Origin: Hymenopellis radicata
Lineage: Eukaryota > Basidiomycota > Agaricomycetes > Agaricales > Physalacriaceae
DNA: 64,000 nucleotides
Reading direction: 5' to 3'
Assembly: GCA_015501595.1 (NCBI GenBank)
Contig: JADNRX010000011.1
Coordinates: 62,001-126,000 of the forward strand
A model generated the notes under the pieces. That model was not told the origin of the DNA. It was given only the letters and a program-made list of their open reading frames with translations, and ran no database searches. Positions within the stretch are counted from its first letter, which is position 1. The number at the start of each line of letters is the position of its first letter. The translations under genes were made by a program, and so were the position numbers. Shown piece by piece: positions 1 through 11,586 of the stretch.

Positions 1-301
1 TCGAATTGAGGCGGAACAGTGGAATATCCTCCGGACGGTCCGCTAAACGAGCATACTTGAGAGGGCGGGAAGTCTGGAGACCTATACGGCGTGTATCTCG
101 ATCCGCCGCCACCACGACCGGCGCCGCCACGGCCGCCGCGAGCTCTACCACCGCGTCCCCCGCCGCGAGTAGAGCCGCGACCACTCTGATTGCCACCGCG
201 ACCGCGACCTCTGTTGGCTGCTCTTGACGTACTAGCGTTTCCTTCAGATAAGCGTTAAAAAGAAAAAAGGAATCAACGGAGGACGAACTGTCTGCAGGCA
301 T
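1..301 (-). CDS. RGG-box protein, 5' part only (gene runs off the left edge)
   Basis: On the minus strand a Gly/Arg-rich stretch with repeated RGG and GRG units is encoded between about 75 and 230, followed by a Ser/Pro/Tyr-rich segment reaching the window edge. Such RGG boxes usually bind RNA and occur in snoRNP, hnRNP and DEAD-box proteins; no folded domain is visible here to choose between them. The best start is the ATG at 301 (MPADSSSS). That frame joins the RGG frame only through an intron; a GTACGT donor near 231 and a CAG acceptor about 47 nt later keep phase but remove the first RGG units, so the 5' structure is unsure. The coding strand and Gly/Arg composition are clear; the product name is not. 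Confidence 0.35.
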   Translation of the reverse strand, partial: MPADSSSSVDSFFLFNAYLKETLVRQEQPTEVAVAVAIRVVAALLAAGDAVVELAAAVAAPVVVAADRDTRRIGLQTSRPLKYARLADRPEDIPLFRLNS

Positions 302-2499
302 GTCGTGGTACGAAGAGAAAATGAAGATGACTCTGTCTCAAATTGGTCTCAAAGATGAAATTACGACGCGTACGTAATGTCGTTACACGGTCTGCTGACC
401 GAGATTTGCGGTCTCACGTGATATATAAGGCTTTAAACGTTCAACGTTCAACAAAGAGGTACTCGGAGGACAGAGACACCATAGCATGTTAATTACTAGA
501 CAGGTTCAGGCACACTGTCCGTCAACGCCCTAGGCGATCCAAGGTTCGGCGTTCCATCCGAGTGCCAACCGACCTCTATAAACCTCGTCAGTAATGCGGC
601 CAAGACGATATGTAGGCTGCTATAAACATACGTTGAACCATTGTATAGCGACTGCCATCGCACAACGCAGGGACCGCTGCAGAGGCATGATACACCATAT
701 GAATCTGATTGCCACTAGGACTGAGGAAGAAGCCGTTATGACCAGGCTATCGGGGTATAAGCATTCAGAGTACAGGTCCTTGACGCGCATACCTCGTTGT
801 TCCTGTGGGACACCAGTTGAGGAATGGACTTGTCAGGTCAAAGAAAACCTTACCCGTTCGCCGAAGTAAAGATAGCACTACCGTATTTCGTCCACGAGCT
901 CGCACTGAGAGGGTTCGAGCCAGTAAGCTCGAGTCTTCCAAGCGAATATCCGGTTCCCGCACAACTTGAGGCGGAAAAGACGATCCAAGTCCGGCCTTCG
1001 TGATAGAGAGCGGCTAAACAAGAACATGAACACTGAAATATAGAGGAACATGATGTACCTGCCTGGGCCTTCGTTAACGTTCGCGCTGACGGTTTCCCAA
1101 GACAACGTCGGCGTCGAAATTTTGACAGCATCTCCGACAGTAGTCGCACTGTTCATTTGTCTGCTCATATCGATCAACAAGGTGAGCTTCATGGAAAGTT
1201 TGGAATGATCTCACGCGATGTAAAGGCATTGATCTGGAAAGGATTAGGATCAGATACTACCACCTCGAACGTTTCGCTCACTTGCGCCGTCCCAACTAGA
1301 ATACACGAGATACCGCGTCGTGCCTAATACAAGTATGCTCGCGTCGATGGACCACACGTCTCGGTTCGGGATCGCGATACGGCCTAGCAGGACAATTGTT
1401 CAACATGTATCAGTGAGGCTACAAGCCCATTACCTGCATAGCTCCACGTAGAATCCCAGATGATGGTCGAAGACCCCTTCAAGACATGGATACGCTGATT
1501 ATCCAACGTTCCACTGGACCCGGCCGAGTAGTATCTACGAAACGACATTCAATCCACAAGACAAGTAGGAGAGATTGAGCATACATATACCAAGCACCTT
1601 CCGCAGATTGCCTGAAAAACTTGACAATTCGTTCAGCCTCTTTCAAGAACACTGCGCGCACCAATGGATCTCAGGCGCCCCTTCAATACGACAGTTTAGG
1701 AATCGATGCCAACGAAGCAAAACAGACACCTACACAGGTTACAGCACCTGGACGACGTGCTGTCAGTCCAAACGACTTTTGGCGTTGCGGTCTTCAAACC
1801 ACCAACAGTCGTTGCACGTGTGATCTGAATATTAGTCCATGTAGTTGAGGTCAGATCTGTTTTCCGTTCGAGTAAGAACGAGCATAACAGGCAGACAGTC
1901 AAGACAGACAATAATATCCTTCATGATAGACCTGACGATGCTTAGATGCCGAAATGAGATATGGCTATGATACACTCACCATGAATGGGTCAGAACCATC
2001 GGTGGACTTGATAGGATTCGTGAAAGCAAAGGATAGCAAAGGTTGTAAGAGGACGAGGCAGAACACAGCTAAAAGCCTGGGGAACATTTTCCAGCGCTGC
2101 CTTCTCTCGAACGTAAAATAAGACTTTATATTCCTACAAGCTGGTGCATCGAGCGGCCCGCATCGGTTGCCGCAGTGTTAAAACACACCATCTGATTGCC
2201 TGGCATCCCGAAGAAAGACCCAAGCTGTAGAAATTCAGTGTCGGCATTTGTACCGTGAATCGGTTCATCTTCGGTTCGCGGATAGAACCGTTTCAAGACT
2301 TGGGTGATGGTCCTGTGATACCTTTTCTAGTCAACGCGTTTTCCTCACGAGATCATCCAGAGTAGAGTGTGCACAGGAAAAGGTACAACATGTCCAGATT
2401 AGATTTCAAGCAAGTATCGATCGACGATACACCAACATGCCACTTGTTACCCGAGTAGTCCTTTAACATACCTGAGGAGATCCTTGCCCTTGATCCCGG
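302..2499. other. long gap without a convincing gene
   Basis: Only short ORFs with no recognisable motif occur here. The longest is a 104-codon minus-strand ORF (878-1192) containing a short hydrophobic run; it has no family signature, and a GTACAT site inside it could be an intron donor. A TATA-like element (gatatataagg) lies near 420. I see no repeats, RNA gene or transposon ends in this stretch. Confidence 0.4.
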
Positions 2500-4057
2500 T
2501 CAGATGGCATATATGTAGCATGGATGAAGACGCACCCCTCGAGCTTTTACACCTTCTACCATGGCGTTGACGCCACCTTCGAATTCCGTCCCATTTGCTG
2601 GTCGCCCTTCCTCGCCTTCCTCGACGCGATGCCCACTAAGTTGCGATCTCTGCGCCATTCCATATCTCAAAAGAACATTAAGAACCGCGCGCCAACCTTC
2701 CATTTCCCCTTGGCCGCTTAATGACACTGTGCTCGAAGTGGACCGAACATTTTGATTCAAGGACGGTATCACTGTAGACCGAACGACGTACGGACAATAC
2801 GACCGATGTTCCTTGAGCAAGTCGAACTGTCTACGGGCAGGAGTACGACTGGACACAGACGAGTCCCCTCTGGGTGCGAACGCCCATAGACCTACGCGGC
2901 GTTGGCATAAGGGGCAGTGGAGAAGTGCGTCTTGCTTTGTTGGGGCTGTAGTGGGAGGAACACTTAGTCGTGACGGTGTTTGAGCACGACTAGATGGCGA
3001 TGCGCGTGTAGGACTGGAAGGGGCAACAGACGATGCTCGAGAGGGTGCGAGAGATGATGCTCTTGACAATGATGTTGGGCGCGTATGGGAGGGTAGAGGG
3101 GGCGCTATTGTCCAACCAAAGAGCGACGTCAGCAAGGCTGTTTCAGACGGTTCCTCCAGAGATGGCGATGGTTCCGCTTCAGATGACAAAGAATAGAGCT
3201 TGACAGTGGATTGAAGAGATAACAGTTGGTTTGCGGTCTAGCAGGCGAAGTGAGATTGGGCATGCTACAGAAACAGACTTGACGGACGAGCGGGTGTTTT
3301 GCTTCGACGTCCTGGAGGAGACGCTCTAAAACGAGGGCGTTGGATTTGACATCTCGAATGGCAGCAGTCGGCGATTGTAGCGGTATCCGGTAGATGGAGG
3401 CTGAAGAGAATGAGAGTTGAGCTTGTATTGGCACACAAGACGCACCATCACACTGCCTCGTCTTCCAAGGACAGCCGTCCTTATGAGCGCTGACAAGGGA
3501 TACTTTCTGCTTTTCAACGAGCGCATTGGCAGCGTCCCGAGACATCCCATCTTTGCCGGCTACAACCCATGAGGCGTTGCATATCCCGCACAAGAGCCTG
3601 TCCTTCCCGTCATTTACCCATCCGCACTTTGAAGCTGCCACTGCATCTAGAGCGGGCGGCTTGTTCGCATAGGTAGCCAATTTGAAGGTTGACAATCTGG
3701 AAAGAAACGAGGAGATAGAAGAAGGTCGATACTCGACGTTGCCGGATACGGGGGCAGGTTCGGAGAATTTGAAGGGGAAGGCTTTCCGTGTACGCGTCGC
3801 TGCACGGGAGAGAATTGCCGTAAGATGTGGCGTACTCTTGGAATATGCCTCCGTGGACCTGCTCTCGTTGAGAATATCCTGAGCCACGATTTGAATTAAA
3901 CTGACTGGTCTTTGCTCTTGATTCCATACTTGGCGAACGTTGAGTAAAGCGAGCGGGCTGTATTCGACTTTTTCAGTGGCGGCGGGCGATATTCTGGCGG
4001 GGTGACGGCGTCATCCAGAGATTGAAAGGCATCATCAAGTTTACGCTGACTGGACAT
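2500..4057 (-). CDS. C3HC zinc-finger protein of the NIPA/Rsm1 family
   Basis: Three exons (4057-3906, 3858-3279, 3237-2500) give about 489 residues. The N-terminus (MSSQRKLDDAF) leads to the C3HC zinc finger: a CGW motif, LLCGICNASW and the downstream His and Cys of HKDGCPW. After a Ser/Pro-rich linker a second zinc-binding half follows, with CPLCQRRVGLW, HRSYCPY and EGWR, matching the Rsm1-type C-terminal domain. Homologues are nuclear: fission yeast Rsm1 is linked to mRNA export, and vertebrate ZC3HC1/NIPA sits at the nuclear basket. The 47-nt and 41-nt introns restore frame exactly and join conserved residues. An alternative first exon begins at 4171 (MSTEAGGG) and joins at the RKLDD codons through a 63-nt GTGAGA...CAG intron; the sequence alone does not decide. 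No damage is seen. Confidence 0.85.
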
Positions 4058-4451
4058 GAGATTGGAGACGTTTTAGAGGCTCTGAGGACACACCTTGGTA
4101 GCTCTCACCGCCAATATCGACTGGTCAACAGAAGGAACGTCAGCATCGCCGCCACCAGCCTCAGTCGACATTGTGGTAATGAAAGCAATGTTCGATTTGG
4201 AAATGGCCTTGTGGCTGTGTTCTATGCTTGTCATTTGCCTCTGCAACAAACAAGGACCTATAAATGTACCCCAAGCAAACCCAAGTGAAAATGTAACGTT
4301 ATAAAAGACGAGTAGCACTACATCAAAGGTAGGAACTCGAGGCTAGCGAATCTGTATTTGGAATCGTTGTGGACAGCCTACCGCACGGTCGCTCTAAAAT
4401 GTGATTACAATACACAATCACGCGAAATCAACCCGCCCGCCACACTTCAAA

Positions 4452-4906
4452 TCAACTCTTTCCCGGATCCGATGCACCGGATGAAGGATCGGGATACATC
4501 CGCTTCAAATGTCGATATTTGCGCAAGGAGTAAAGCGCGAGCGTCTCTAGAACCATTTGTATTTAGACTGATACGCCACCATGTACTGCGTGATGGGATA
4601 CCATTCTTGATGTACTCGCCAAACTTGAGGGCCTTCTCGATTTCCTCTGGATCAGTTAGGTTCCTGTTCTCTGTCACCCAAGTCAGACAGCTTGCCGGCC
4701 CAGGCGACTGAGGCACAGAAGACCGGCTTACTCTCGAACATCTGTCGAATGCGTCCGGTGAAATCATAACTGGCAAACGTGTGTCACGCCTCGATCAGAC
4801 CGAAACGGAGCAGCGCATGGACGGGCACACACGAGGGGTCTGGGTACTCTTTCCCGAGCGTAATTAGCTCCTTATACAGCGCGATGACTCGAGTGCGCGA
4901 TGACAT
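4452..4906 (-). CDS. LYR-motif protein, LYRM5/ETFRF1-like
   Basis: This small gene is hidden by three introns in 455 bp. Exons 4906-4833, 4769-4732, 4670-4602 and 4546-4452 join in frame to about 91 residues. The product starts MSSRTRVIALYKELI, where ALYKEL is the LYR-type tripeptide region, followed by LGKEYPDPSYDF and then NRNLTDPEEIEKALKFGEY. This order, and the tail LALYSLRKYRHLKR, fit the LYRM5 branch of the Complex1_LYR family. Relatives are mitochondrial matrix proteins; human LYRM5 binds and deflavinates electron-transfer flavoprotein, and others serve Fe-S or complex I assembly. All three introns have GT and AG ends, and each junction recreates conserved residues, so the model is strong although no single exon is long. 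It lies 394 bp upstream of the zinc-finger gene on the same strand. Confidence 0.85.
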
Positions 4907-5129
4907 GTTGTCGTGTTGAACGTTTGGATCAAAGCACTGTACCTGTGGGGCGTGGGAATGCGGTCCTGATTTCTTCTTTCGGCATGCTCCGGGTAAGGGT
5001 CTTGGGGGACAGCTTGTTTACCTTCAGTACAGTCCTTCCAACATTCAATATGCCGTACTTGGCTCCCCTTGTTGGTCTACCTCGCCCTCTACGTCCTCTT
5101 TGACAGTCAAGCCTCCATCTGCCCCCATG

Positions 5130-5135
5130 CACGTG
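5130..5135. promoter_or_regulatory. CACGTG element (possible PHO box)
   Basis: A palindromic CACGTG followed by TG lies about 210 bp before the phosphate transporter start codon. CACGTG is the core recognised by Pho4-type bHLH regulators of phosphate starvation genes. The role is inferred from position and target; a 6-bp site can occur by chance. Confidence 0.4.
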
Positions 5136-5286
5136 TGATTGCGATCCTGGTGTGATATCCGTTTCGTTCATCGTGTTTAAAAATAGAACTCCTCCAAATG
5201 ATCGTGTGCGCAGTGTATGATTGGCTGAAGGGGGCACGAACGTGCAGACCCCATTCAAGGGTTTTAGTAGGGTGATAGTTACAGCT

Positions 5287-5294
5287 TATATAAA
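5287..5294 (+). promoter_or_regulatory. TATA box of the phosphate transporter gene
   Basis: TATATAAA stands 49 bp before the ATG at 5343, a reasonable distance for a fungal gene with a short leader. Confidence 0.5.
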
Positions 5295-5342
5295 GTCGGG
5301 GACAGTCTCTCTCCGTTTCTCATCCCTGCAGTTAACCTCCCG

Positions 5343-7579
5343 ATGTCTTTGGAAAAAGGTACCAGCATTGCCTCTGGCAACAAGGTCACCTCGTCTGGGT
5401 ATGTCCTCGACGAGCGTCGCCGTGCTGCTCTGGCCGAGGTTGATAATGCCAAGTTCTCGTAAGTCGCCTTGTTGATGTTAGTATTTTTGGTCGTCTGACA
5501 ACCCCTCAAGTTGGTTCCATGTCAAGGTGTGCGCCGTCGCAGGCGTAGGTTTCTTCACCGATGCGTAAGTCACCTTCCTTGGATCTCTGGCAGCGTCTTA
5601 CAGTCTCTCAGCTACGATATCTTCGCCATCAATATTGCCTCTACAATGTTGGGCTATGTGTACGGAAGCAGTACGTACCATTAGGAGTCCCTCATCCAAC
5701 TACTCACCTCTTTTCAGAACAGGTCCTTTCTGACAACCAGGACCTTGGCGTCAAGGTTGCTACCCCCGTCGGTACTCTCGTTGGTCAACTACTCTTCGGT
5801 TGGCTTGCCGATGTCCTTGGTCGTAAACGCATGTGTAAGTTTGCCCGCTCTTCCCGGTGGCGTACTTCTGATCCACTTCTAGACGGTGTTGAACTGATGA
5901 TTATCATTTTGGGTACTTTCGGTCAGGCATTGTCGGGAAGCGGATTTGCCGTCAACATTATTGGGTGAGCCTCTCTTCGTGTTGCACATCAATTTAGACA
6001 ACTTACACTTCGAAGGGTTCTCATAGTATGGCGCTTCATAATGGGCGTTGGCATAGGCGGTGACTATCCGTGGGTTTAAATCGTTATTCTAAAGTCAATA
6101 TGCTTATCATTTCTATGACAGGCTATCAGTGGTTGAAATCGTTATTCTAAAGTCAATATGCTCATCATTTCTATGACAGGCTATCATCTCCTCGGAATTT
6201 GCTGCCACTAAGATCCGTGGGCGAATGATGACAGCTGTATTCGCCTCCCAAGGATGGGGAAACTTTTGTGAGTGGACTCGAATTGGTCAGATAATCTATT
6301 CGTCCTAACCGTCTACATAGCGGCTGCCCTTGTCGGGCTTATTGTCACGGTTGCGTACAAGAGCGCCGTCCTTGGAGACACCCCTCCCCACTACAATCAT
6401 GTCGACTACATGTGGCGTCTGCTCATCGGTCTTGGTGCCGTTCCGGGAGTTATAGCTCTGTACTTCCGTCTCACCATTCCCGAAACTCCACGTTTCACCA
6501 TGGATATCGAACGCAACCTGCAGGCGGCTACTGCCGATATCGAGAACGTTCTCACCACCGGCAAGGCTGTGCGCGACCCCGACGCTGTTGTTGAACGCAC
6601 TCCCGCACCCAAAGCCAGCTGGGCCGACTTCCGTCGTCACTTTGGACAGTGGAAGAACATGAAGGTTCTCATTGGTACCTCATATTCTTGGTTCGCGCTC
6701 GACGTAAGTCTCGCCGATCATTTCCACGCCTCGACTGAGCCTCTCTTCTCAAGATTGCCTTCTACGGTCTAGGACTGAACTCCAGTATTATCCTCACCGC
6801 CATCGGATTCGGCAAGCCTGTCACCACTGGATCGCAGGGTGTCTACGACAACTTGCATAACATCTGCGTTGGGAACTTGATTCTCTCCGTGGCCGGTCTT
6901 ATTCCCGGATACTGGGTTTCATTCCTGTTCGTCGACTCGTGGGGCCGCAAGCCCATTCAGCTCATGGGTTTCATCATGCTCACCATCCTCTTCGTCATTA
7001 TGGGTTAGTGAGTCTCCCTTTTACCTTGACACTTTCTCACTATTGTGATAGGCTTTGGTTACGATAAACTCACGGCCACCGAGTCCGCGAAGGATGCTTT
7101 CGTGTTCCTTTACTGTCTGGCCAATTTCTTCCAGAACTTTGGCCCTAACACCACGACTTTCATCATTCCTGGCGAAGTCTTCCCCACGCGGTACCGTTCG
7201 ACCGCTCATGGTATATCCGCTGCCAGCGGTAAGCTTGGTGCCATCGTCGCTCAGGTCGGATTCGCTCGCCTGAGGAACATTGGTGGCACGAATGCCTTCG
7301 TAAAGCACATGTCAGTACTCTTCCATAACTGTGGCGCAGCGCGTGGACTGATGTATACCTCGCAGTCTCGAAATATTTGCTCTGTTCATGTTGACTGGTA
7401 TCTTCTCGACACTGTTGCTTCCTGAGACCAAGGGCAAGTCTTTGGAGGAATTGTCCAACGAAGACCAAGACCATTTCATTGCCAGTACGTTCTTTCCCTA
7501 CTATCACCCGTCGTTTCATCTGTCTCATGCCTTCTTAGGTGCCGCTGGCGCAAGCAAACGTCCCGACACTTCGGATTGA
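5343..7579 (+). CDS. Pho84-type inorganic phosphate:H+ symporter (MFS)
   Basis: Thirteen exons give a full-length MFS phosphate permease of plasma-membrane type. The start MSLEKGTS is followed by VAGVGFFTDAYDIFAINI (helix 1), LADVLGRKRM (motif A), the PHS signature region GGDYPLSAIISSEFA, a central loop with PPHYNHVDYMWR, then LFVDSWGRKPIQ, the late-helix run NFGPNTTTFIIPGEVFPTR, and a C-terminal LPETKGKSLEEL. These are hallmarks of the high-affinity Pho84 branch, which imports phosphate with protons. Exons, in order: 5343-5458, 5511-5564, 5612-5670, 5718-5834, 5883-5964, 6016-6069, 6122-6128, 6180-6266, 6321-6703, 6754-7003, 7052-7310, 7366-7484, 7539-7579. The seventh exon is only 7 nt and lies between two copies of one intron. 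A TATA box and a CACGTG upstream fit phosphate-responsive control, which is an inference. Confidence 0.95.
6070..6179 (+). repeat. tandemly duplicated intron around a 7-nt exon
   Basis: Intron copy 1 (6070-6121, 52 nt) and intron copy 2 (6129-6179, 51 nt) match except near the 5' end and one interior C/T change. Each begins GTGG and ends ATGACAG. Between them is GCTATCA (6122-6128), which reappears at the start of the next exon. Removing both introns yields DYPLSAIISSEF, the expected family sequence. Confidence 0.9.
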
Positions 7580-8784
7580 TTATTTCTCTCTTTTAACTCT
7601 CGTATCGTATACATGCGCAATATCAATCAGCACCAAAAAAGTCTCCTGGCGGACGAACATTGTACTAATACTATCCATCTAGTTTAACAATGTATGATGA
7701 TGATCATGATATTTAATCGAAGCTTTCACGTGTTTACTTCAATATTAGGCTATAGAGTATGCCTAGGGAGACTAGTAACTAACGGCGTTCTGGTTTAACG
7801 TCCGATTTGAGCCTGTTCATAGTTTCTCGTTGGCAGTGCAGGCACCTTTGTGTAGCTCAATCAGATCAGGCTACTAATAGTAGCCTGCGTACTTACTCGT
7901 GTGGAAGCTAGTCAAAGCATTTCTTCTGAACGGCGTCACTTCTACAGTGTGACGCAAAGAGAGATAGCGGGGGATGCGCTGCGCTGCTACGCACCTACAA
8001 ACAACAGCGGATGCAGACCTTATCGGCAGATAGTGTGACAGAAAGTCGCCCGCGTGTTATGGTCGGGAGAACATGCGTTCAAAACGCGGTCAAGAACGGC
8101 ATTTTCCGGGCGCGAACCTTGAGCAGAACGTGACCGTGAGAAAGGTAGTAACCTCAGTTGGTGATTCGCACAACTCGTTGAGATTTTTACATTCCGAACA
8201 TTCCGAATACTTGCTTATACGCATTCGACCACACTTCAAGCTCGTATCACTGGAAGCTGCCTCCGAGACACCGCTATTCGAAAGACCGCGTTACCCGCGT
8301 GCTATCTTCTTATCAATATCATGCCAGCTATCTATTTCCGCCCGCGAAAACGGTATTGTCAATGGACTGAGCGACTCAGGGATACAGAAAGGAGTTGGAG
8401 CTTCCTCGTATACTATAGCCTGATACGGCTCTAGCCTTGGAGCTTCTTCGCCGTGGCACATCGCGTTGATCCCACTTGTTCAGAGAATGCGCACTTGTGT
8501 CGCCGATGGGCTTATTCAGAGAAGGTCAGTTGAATTATACGTGTTACCATCACTGTGGACTCAATGTTCTCAAGGTTTGTTTCGAACTGTTGCGTTGAAT
8601 AACTTGATAAGTACTTGTCCGACTCACGTTGCGCGCCCACAATCAGGCACACCGATGCTTCCACGGTGTAGACGGCATCATGACGAGATAAGGATCTCTA
8701 TCAGAACCCACACAAGAGCGCCGGGGCAGAGTTCTAATATACTACTTTCACCCACGATCTTAGCCGAGGGCTCGACTTGCCCCA
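7580..8784. other. intergenic region
   Basis: This is the gap between the phosphate transporter and the APC permease. Short ORFs (for example 8073-8423) lack family motifs and splice logic. No repeat or RNA gene is recognisable. Confidence 0.5.
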
Positions 8785-8790
8785 TATAAG
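8785..8790 (+). promoter_or_regulatory. TATA-like element of the APC permease gene
   Basis: TATAAG lies about 96 bp before the ATG at 8886, suitably placed for a core promoter. Confidence 0.35.
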
Positions 8791-8885
8791 ACATCACCGA
8801 TAGCCATAAACTGTTGTCACGAGGATAACAGCTTAGATTTATTGGTGACATCCTGCGACTTCCTTTTCGATTCCAACCTTCAGCG

Positions 8886-11018
8886 ATGGCTTCCGCCGAC
8901 TTGCACAACAAAGAAGACAAGAATGTTACTCACACGGACATCGTCGAAGTTAGACACGCTGATGATGTTCGACTTGCTGAATTGGGCTACAAGAGCGAGT
9001 TCAAACGCGAGTTCTCGGTAAGTTGTCTCTTCGTAACTTGAGCTACTCGATTCATGTCGCGAACAGCTCTTTGAAACGGTCGCGTTCTCGTTCTCTATCA
9101 TGGGTGTAATCGCTTCTGTTTCTTCCACTCTGGAATTTGGGCTCGTCAGCGGTGTGTGCGCACCTCTGGATCTCTATCAGGCGTACTCATTCTGCAGGCG
9201 GCCATGTGGGTATGGTGTTCGGATGGCTTATCCCTTCCATTTTTGTGATGACTATTGCTCTATCAATGGCCGAGCTTGCTTCCTCTATGCCGTACGTGTA
9301 CCAACGCTTCCACGAGCGCCAATCCCTGATCTTACCCAGGACGAGTGCTGGGTTGTACTATTTCTCTGCTAAGCTTGCTCCAGAAAAGTATGCCCCATTG
9401 GCAAGCTGGATCACAGGTGACTACCCACATTCACTAACCCACCGCCACACGCATAATAATTCCACAGGATGGGCTAACATTACTGGTCAAATCACTCTTG
9501 TCTGTTCCATTGACTTCACTTGCGCCCAAATGATCACTACGGCGATTGCTGTGAACTCTAATGGCGCTACAGTCTTGTCGAACGGTGCTACTTACGGCAT
9601 ACTCATCGCTATCCTCTTGTCGCACGGTGTTGTCTGTTCAGCTGCGACGAGTATCCTGGCCCGCCTCAACATATTCTACGTGCTGATCAACGGCGAGTGC
9701 ATTTTTCCTTTCTACGACCATTGATCCTAGTTTGACGCGTAGTGGGGACCACAATCGCGGCTATCATTGCGCTCCTCGTGGTATCAGGCGATGACAAAGT
9801 GTCCACCAAGGACGCATTTACGCTGTTCGAGAATAATACCGGTTGGGCAAACAGTCAGTGGACTTCAAGGTTGTTCGTTTCGAAACCATCCTAATCAAAG
9901 TCTGCAGGCGGTTGGGCATTTTTGTTAGCATTCACTGCTCCCATGTGGACCTTGACTGGCTGTGAGTATCTCATCCCGGTGTGTATGCATTACCTTGAAC
10001 AATGCCAATAGACGACTCGGCTGCACATATTGCTGAAGAAGTCGCTGGAGCCGACCGTGCAGCACCGATAGCTATAATCTCGGCGGTTGCGGCAACCGCC
10101 AGTCTGGGCTGGCTACTCCTCATCGCCACATCGTTTTGTGTTACTTCAGTAACTGACCTTCTCGCCTCGGAGCTTCCCCTTCCGATGGGGCAAGTATTCT
10201 TGAATGTCCTCGGGAAACGCGGCATGCTTGCAATGTGGTCCTTGATTATCGTTGTTCAGGTGTGGCGGTATCTTACTGAGTATCAACATTGCTGATCATG
10301 TTGCTGTTCAGTACGTTACGGGCGCTGCCCAAGGTGTTGATGCTTCCCGCGTTGTTTTCGCCTTTGCCAGGTTCGTCGAATACGTCGAAGCGGTGCTCTT
10401 ATTTCAGTCTGATCTCTAACAGGGACAACGCTTTACCTGGTTCTCGTTGGTGGAAGAAAATGAATGCACGGACTCAGACGCCTGTGAACGCGGTCTGGTT
10501 TGTGATGGTAATAGCTGCGATCTGCGGGTTTCTCGGGTTCTCCACCACGGCTCTGACCTCGCTCGCTGGGTGAGTGTGGAAAACTGTCGTCTAAAACCAT
10601 CTAACTCGAAATTTCTAACAGATCTGCTGTGATCGGGCTTTACACCTCTTACGTCGTCCCCATCTTCCTTCGCATAACCAGCGGGAGAAATAAATTTGTA
10701 CCTGGTCCTTTTGCGTTGGGTCGATGGGCTACACCCATTGGGATCGTCGCAGTCGCATGGGTCTCCTTCATAGTCGTCATGCTTCTTTTCCCCCCAGGAC
10801 AGACGACGACAGCGGAAGATATGAGTATGCTGGTCATTTCTCTCACTCGTATCGACGCTGACACCATTTAATCAGACTACGCCATTGTTATCATTTCGGC
10901 CGTCTTCATTTTTGCCACGGTGTCTTGGGTTACATCGGCACATAAATGGTTCCATGGGCCCGTGAGGAACGTCGGCGAGGAGGAGGAGGTCACGAAGGAG
11001 AAGGATCTTCAAACTTGA
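8886..11018 (+). CDS. APC-superfamily amino acid/GABA/polyamine-type permease
   Basis: A multi-exon membrane transporter of about 500 residues. After a polar N-terminus (MASADLHNKED) the first helix region is FETVAFSFSIMGVIASVSS. The ACT-family signature follows: SMAELASSMP joined by splicing to TSAGLYYFSAKLAPEKYAP. Later segments include GYDSAAHIAEEVAGADRAAP, RVVFAFARDNALPGS and PVNAVWFVMVIAAICGF, all usual for fungal GABA/choline/amino-acid permeases of the ACT branch, which have twelve helices in the plasma or vacuolar membrane. The C-terminus is acidic and lysine-rich (EEEEVTKEKD). Each intron is short, with GT and AG ends. The substrate cannot be read from sequence. The convergent neighbour is an agmatinase-like gene, so amine transport is attractive but unproven. 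Confidence 0.9.
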
Positions 11019-11586
11019 GCGCTCCGCGCTAAGCTCCATTTATTTAGAATATGTTGATCCTAACAAAGCCTGTTACCTGTAACAGTGAATATTATATAGT
11101 CTCTGCAGACATTGAATTCCGATTGAGCGCTCGAGTTCCGGAAAGGTAGTCTCGGCGCTGTGTGTGGACTTGTTCAAACACGCGGCGACGCGTCCGGAAA
11201 GATCGTTCCGTGACTTGGCTTCAACTTGGCTCTTCTTCCCCAAATGCTGCAAGACCCGCAGCGCTATCCAAACTCTGCTTGGTTGCTCCTCGCGTCCCAT
11301 CACCCATCCTTGGCGCGAAATTGGTCCTTAAGTCCCTGACATTCTTACGCCATACATACCAAGTTGCAATACAAGATAACTATTGAGCAAGATATTTCTC
11401 CTCCCTTATCCTTGTTCTTGGAGTGAGTCATCACCATAAAAGTCTGTCGTCTTCAATATGGAAACAAGATAGTAGAGGTAATATTCAGGTCAACAATCGT
11501 TACAAAAATGGATACTAATTCGAAGAAAATTTGACGTTCGAGGTCAAAAGGACAGTCATTCGATACCTTTCATGGAGTTATTCCTT
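11019..11586. other. intergenic region between convergent genes
   Basis: The ends of the permease and agmatinase genes face each other here. Nothing beyond short chance ORFs is visible. Confidence 0.5.

Noticed and set aside
900..930. A GGTTCGAGCC string resembling a tRNA B box
   Set aside because: No A box at the right distance and no cloverleaf could be drawn.
4929..5258. A 109-codon minus-strand ORF before the phosphate transporter
   Set aside because: It overlaps promoter sequence, has no recognisable domain and ends beside the LYR gene start.
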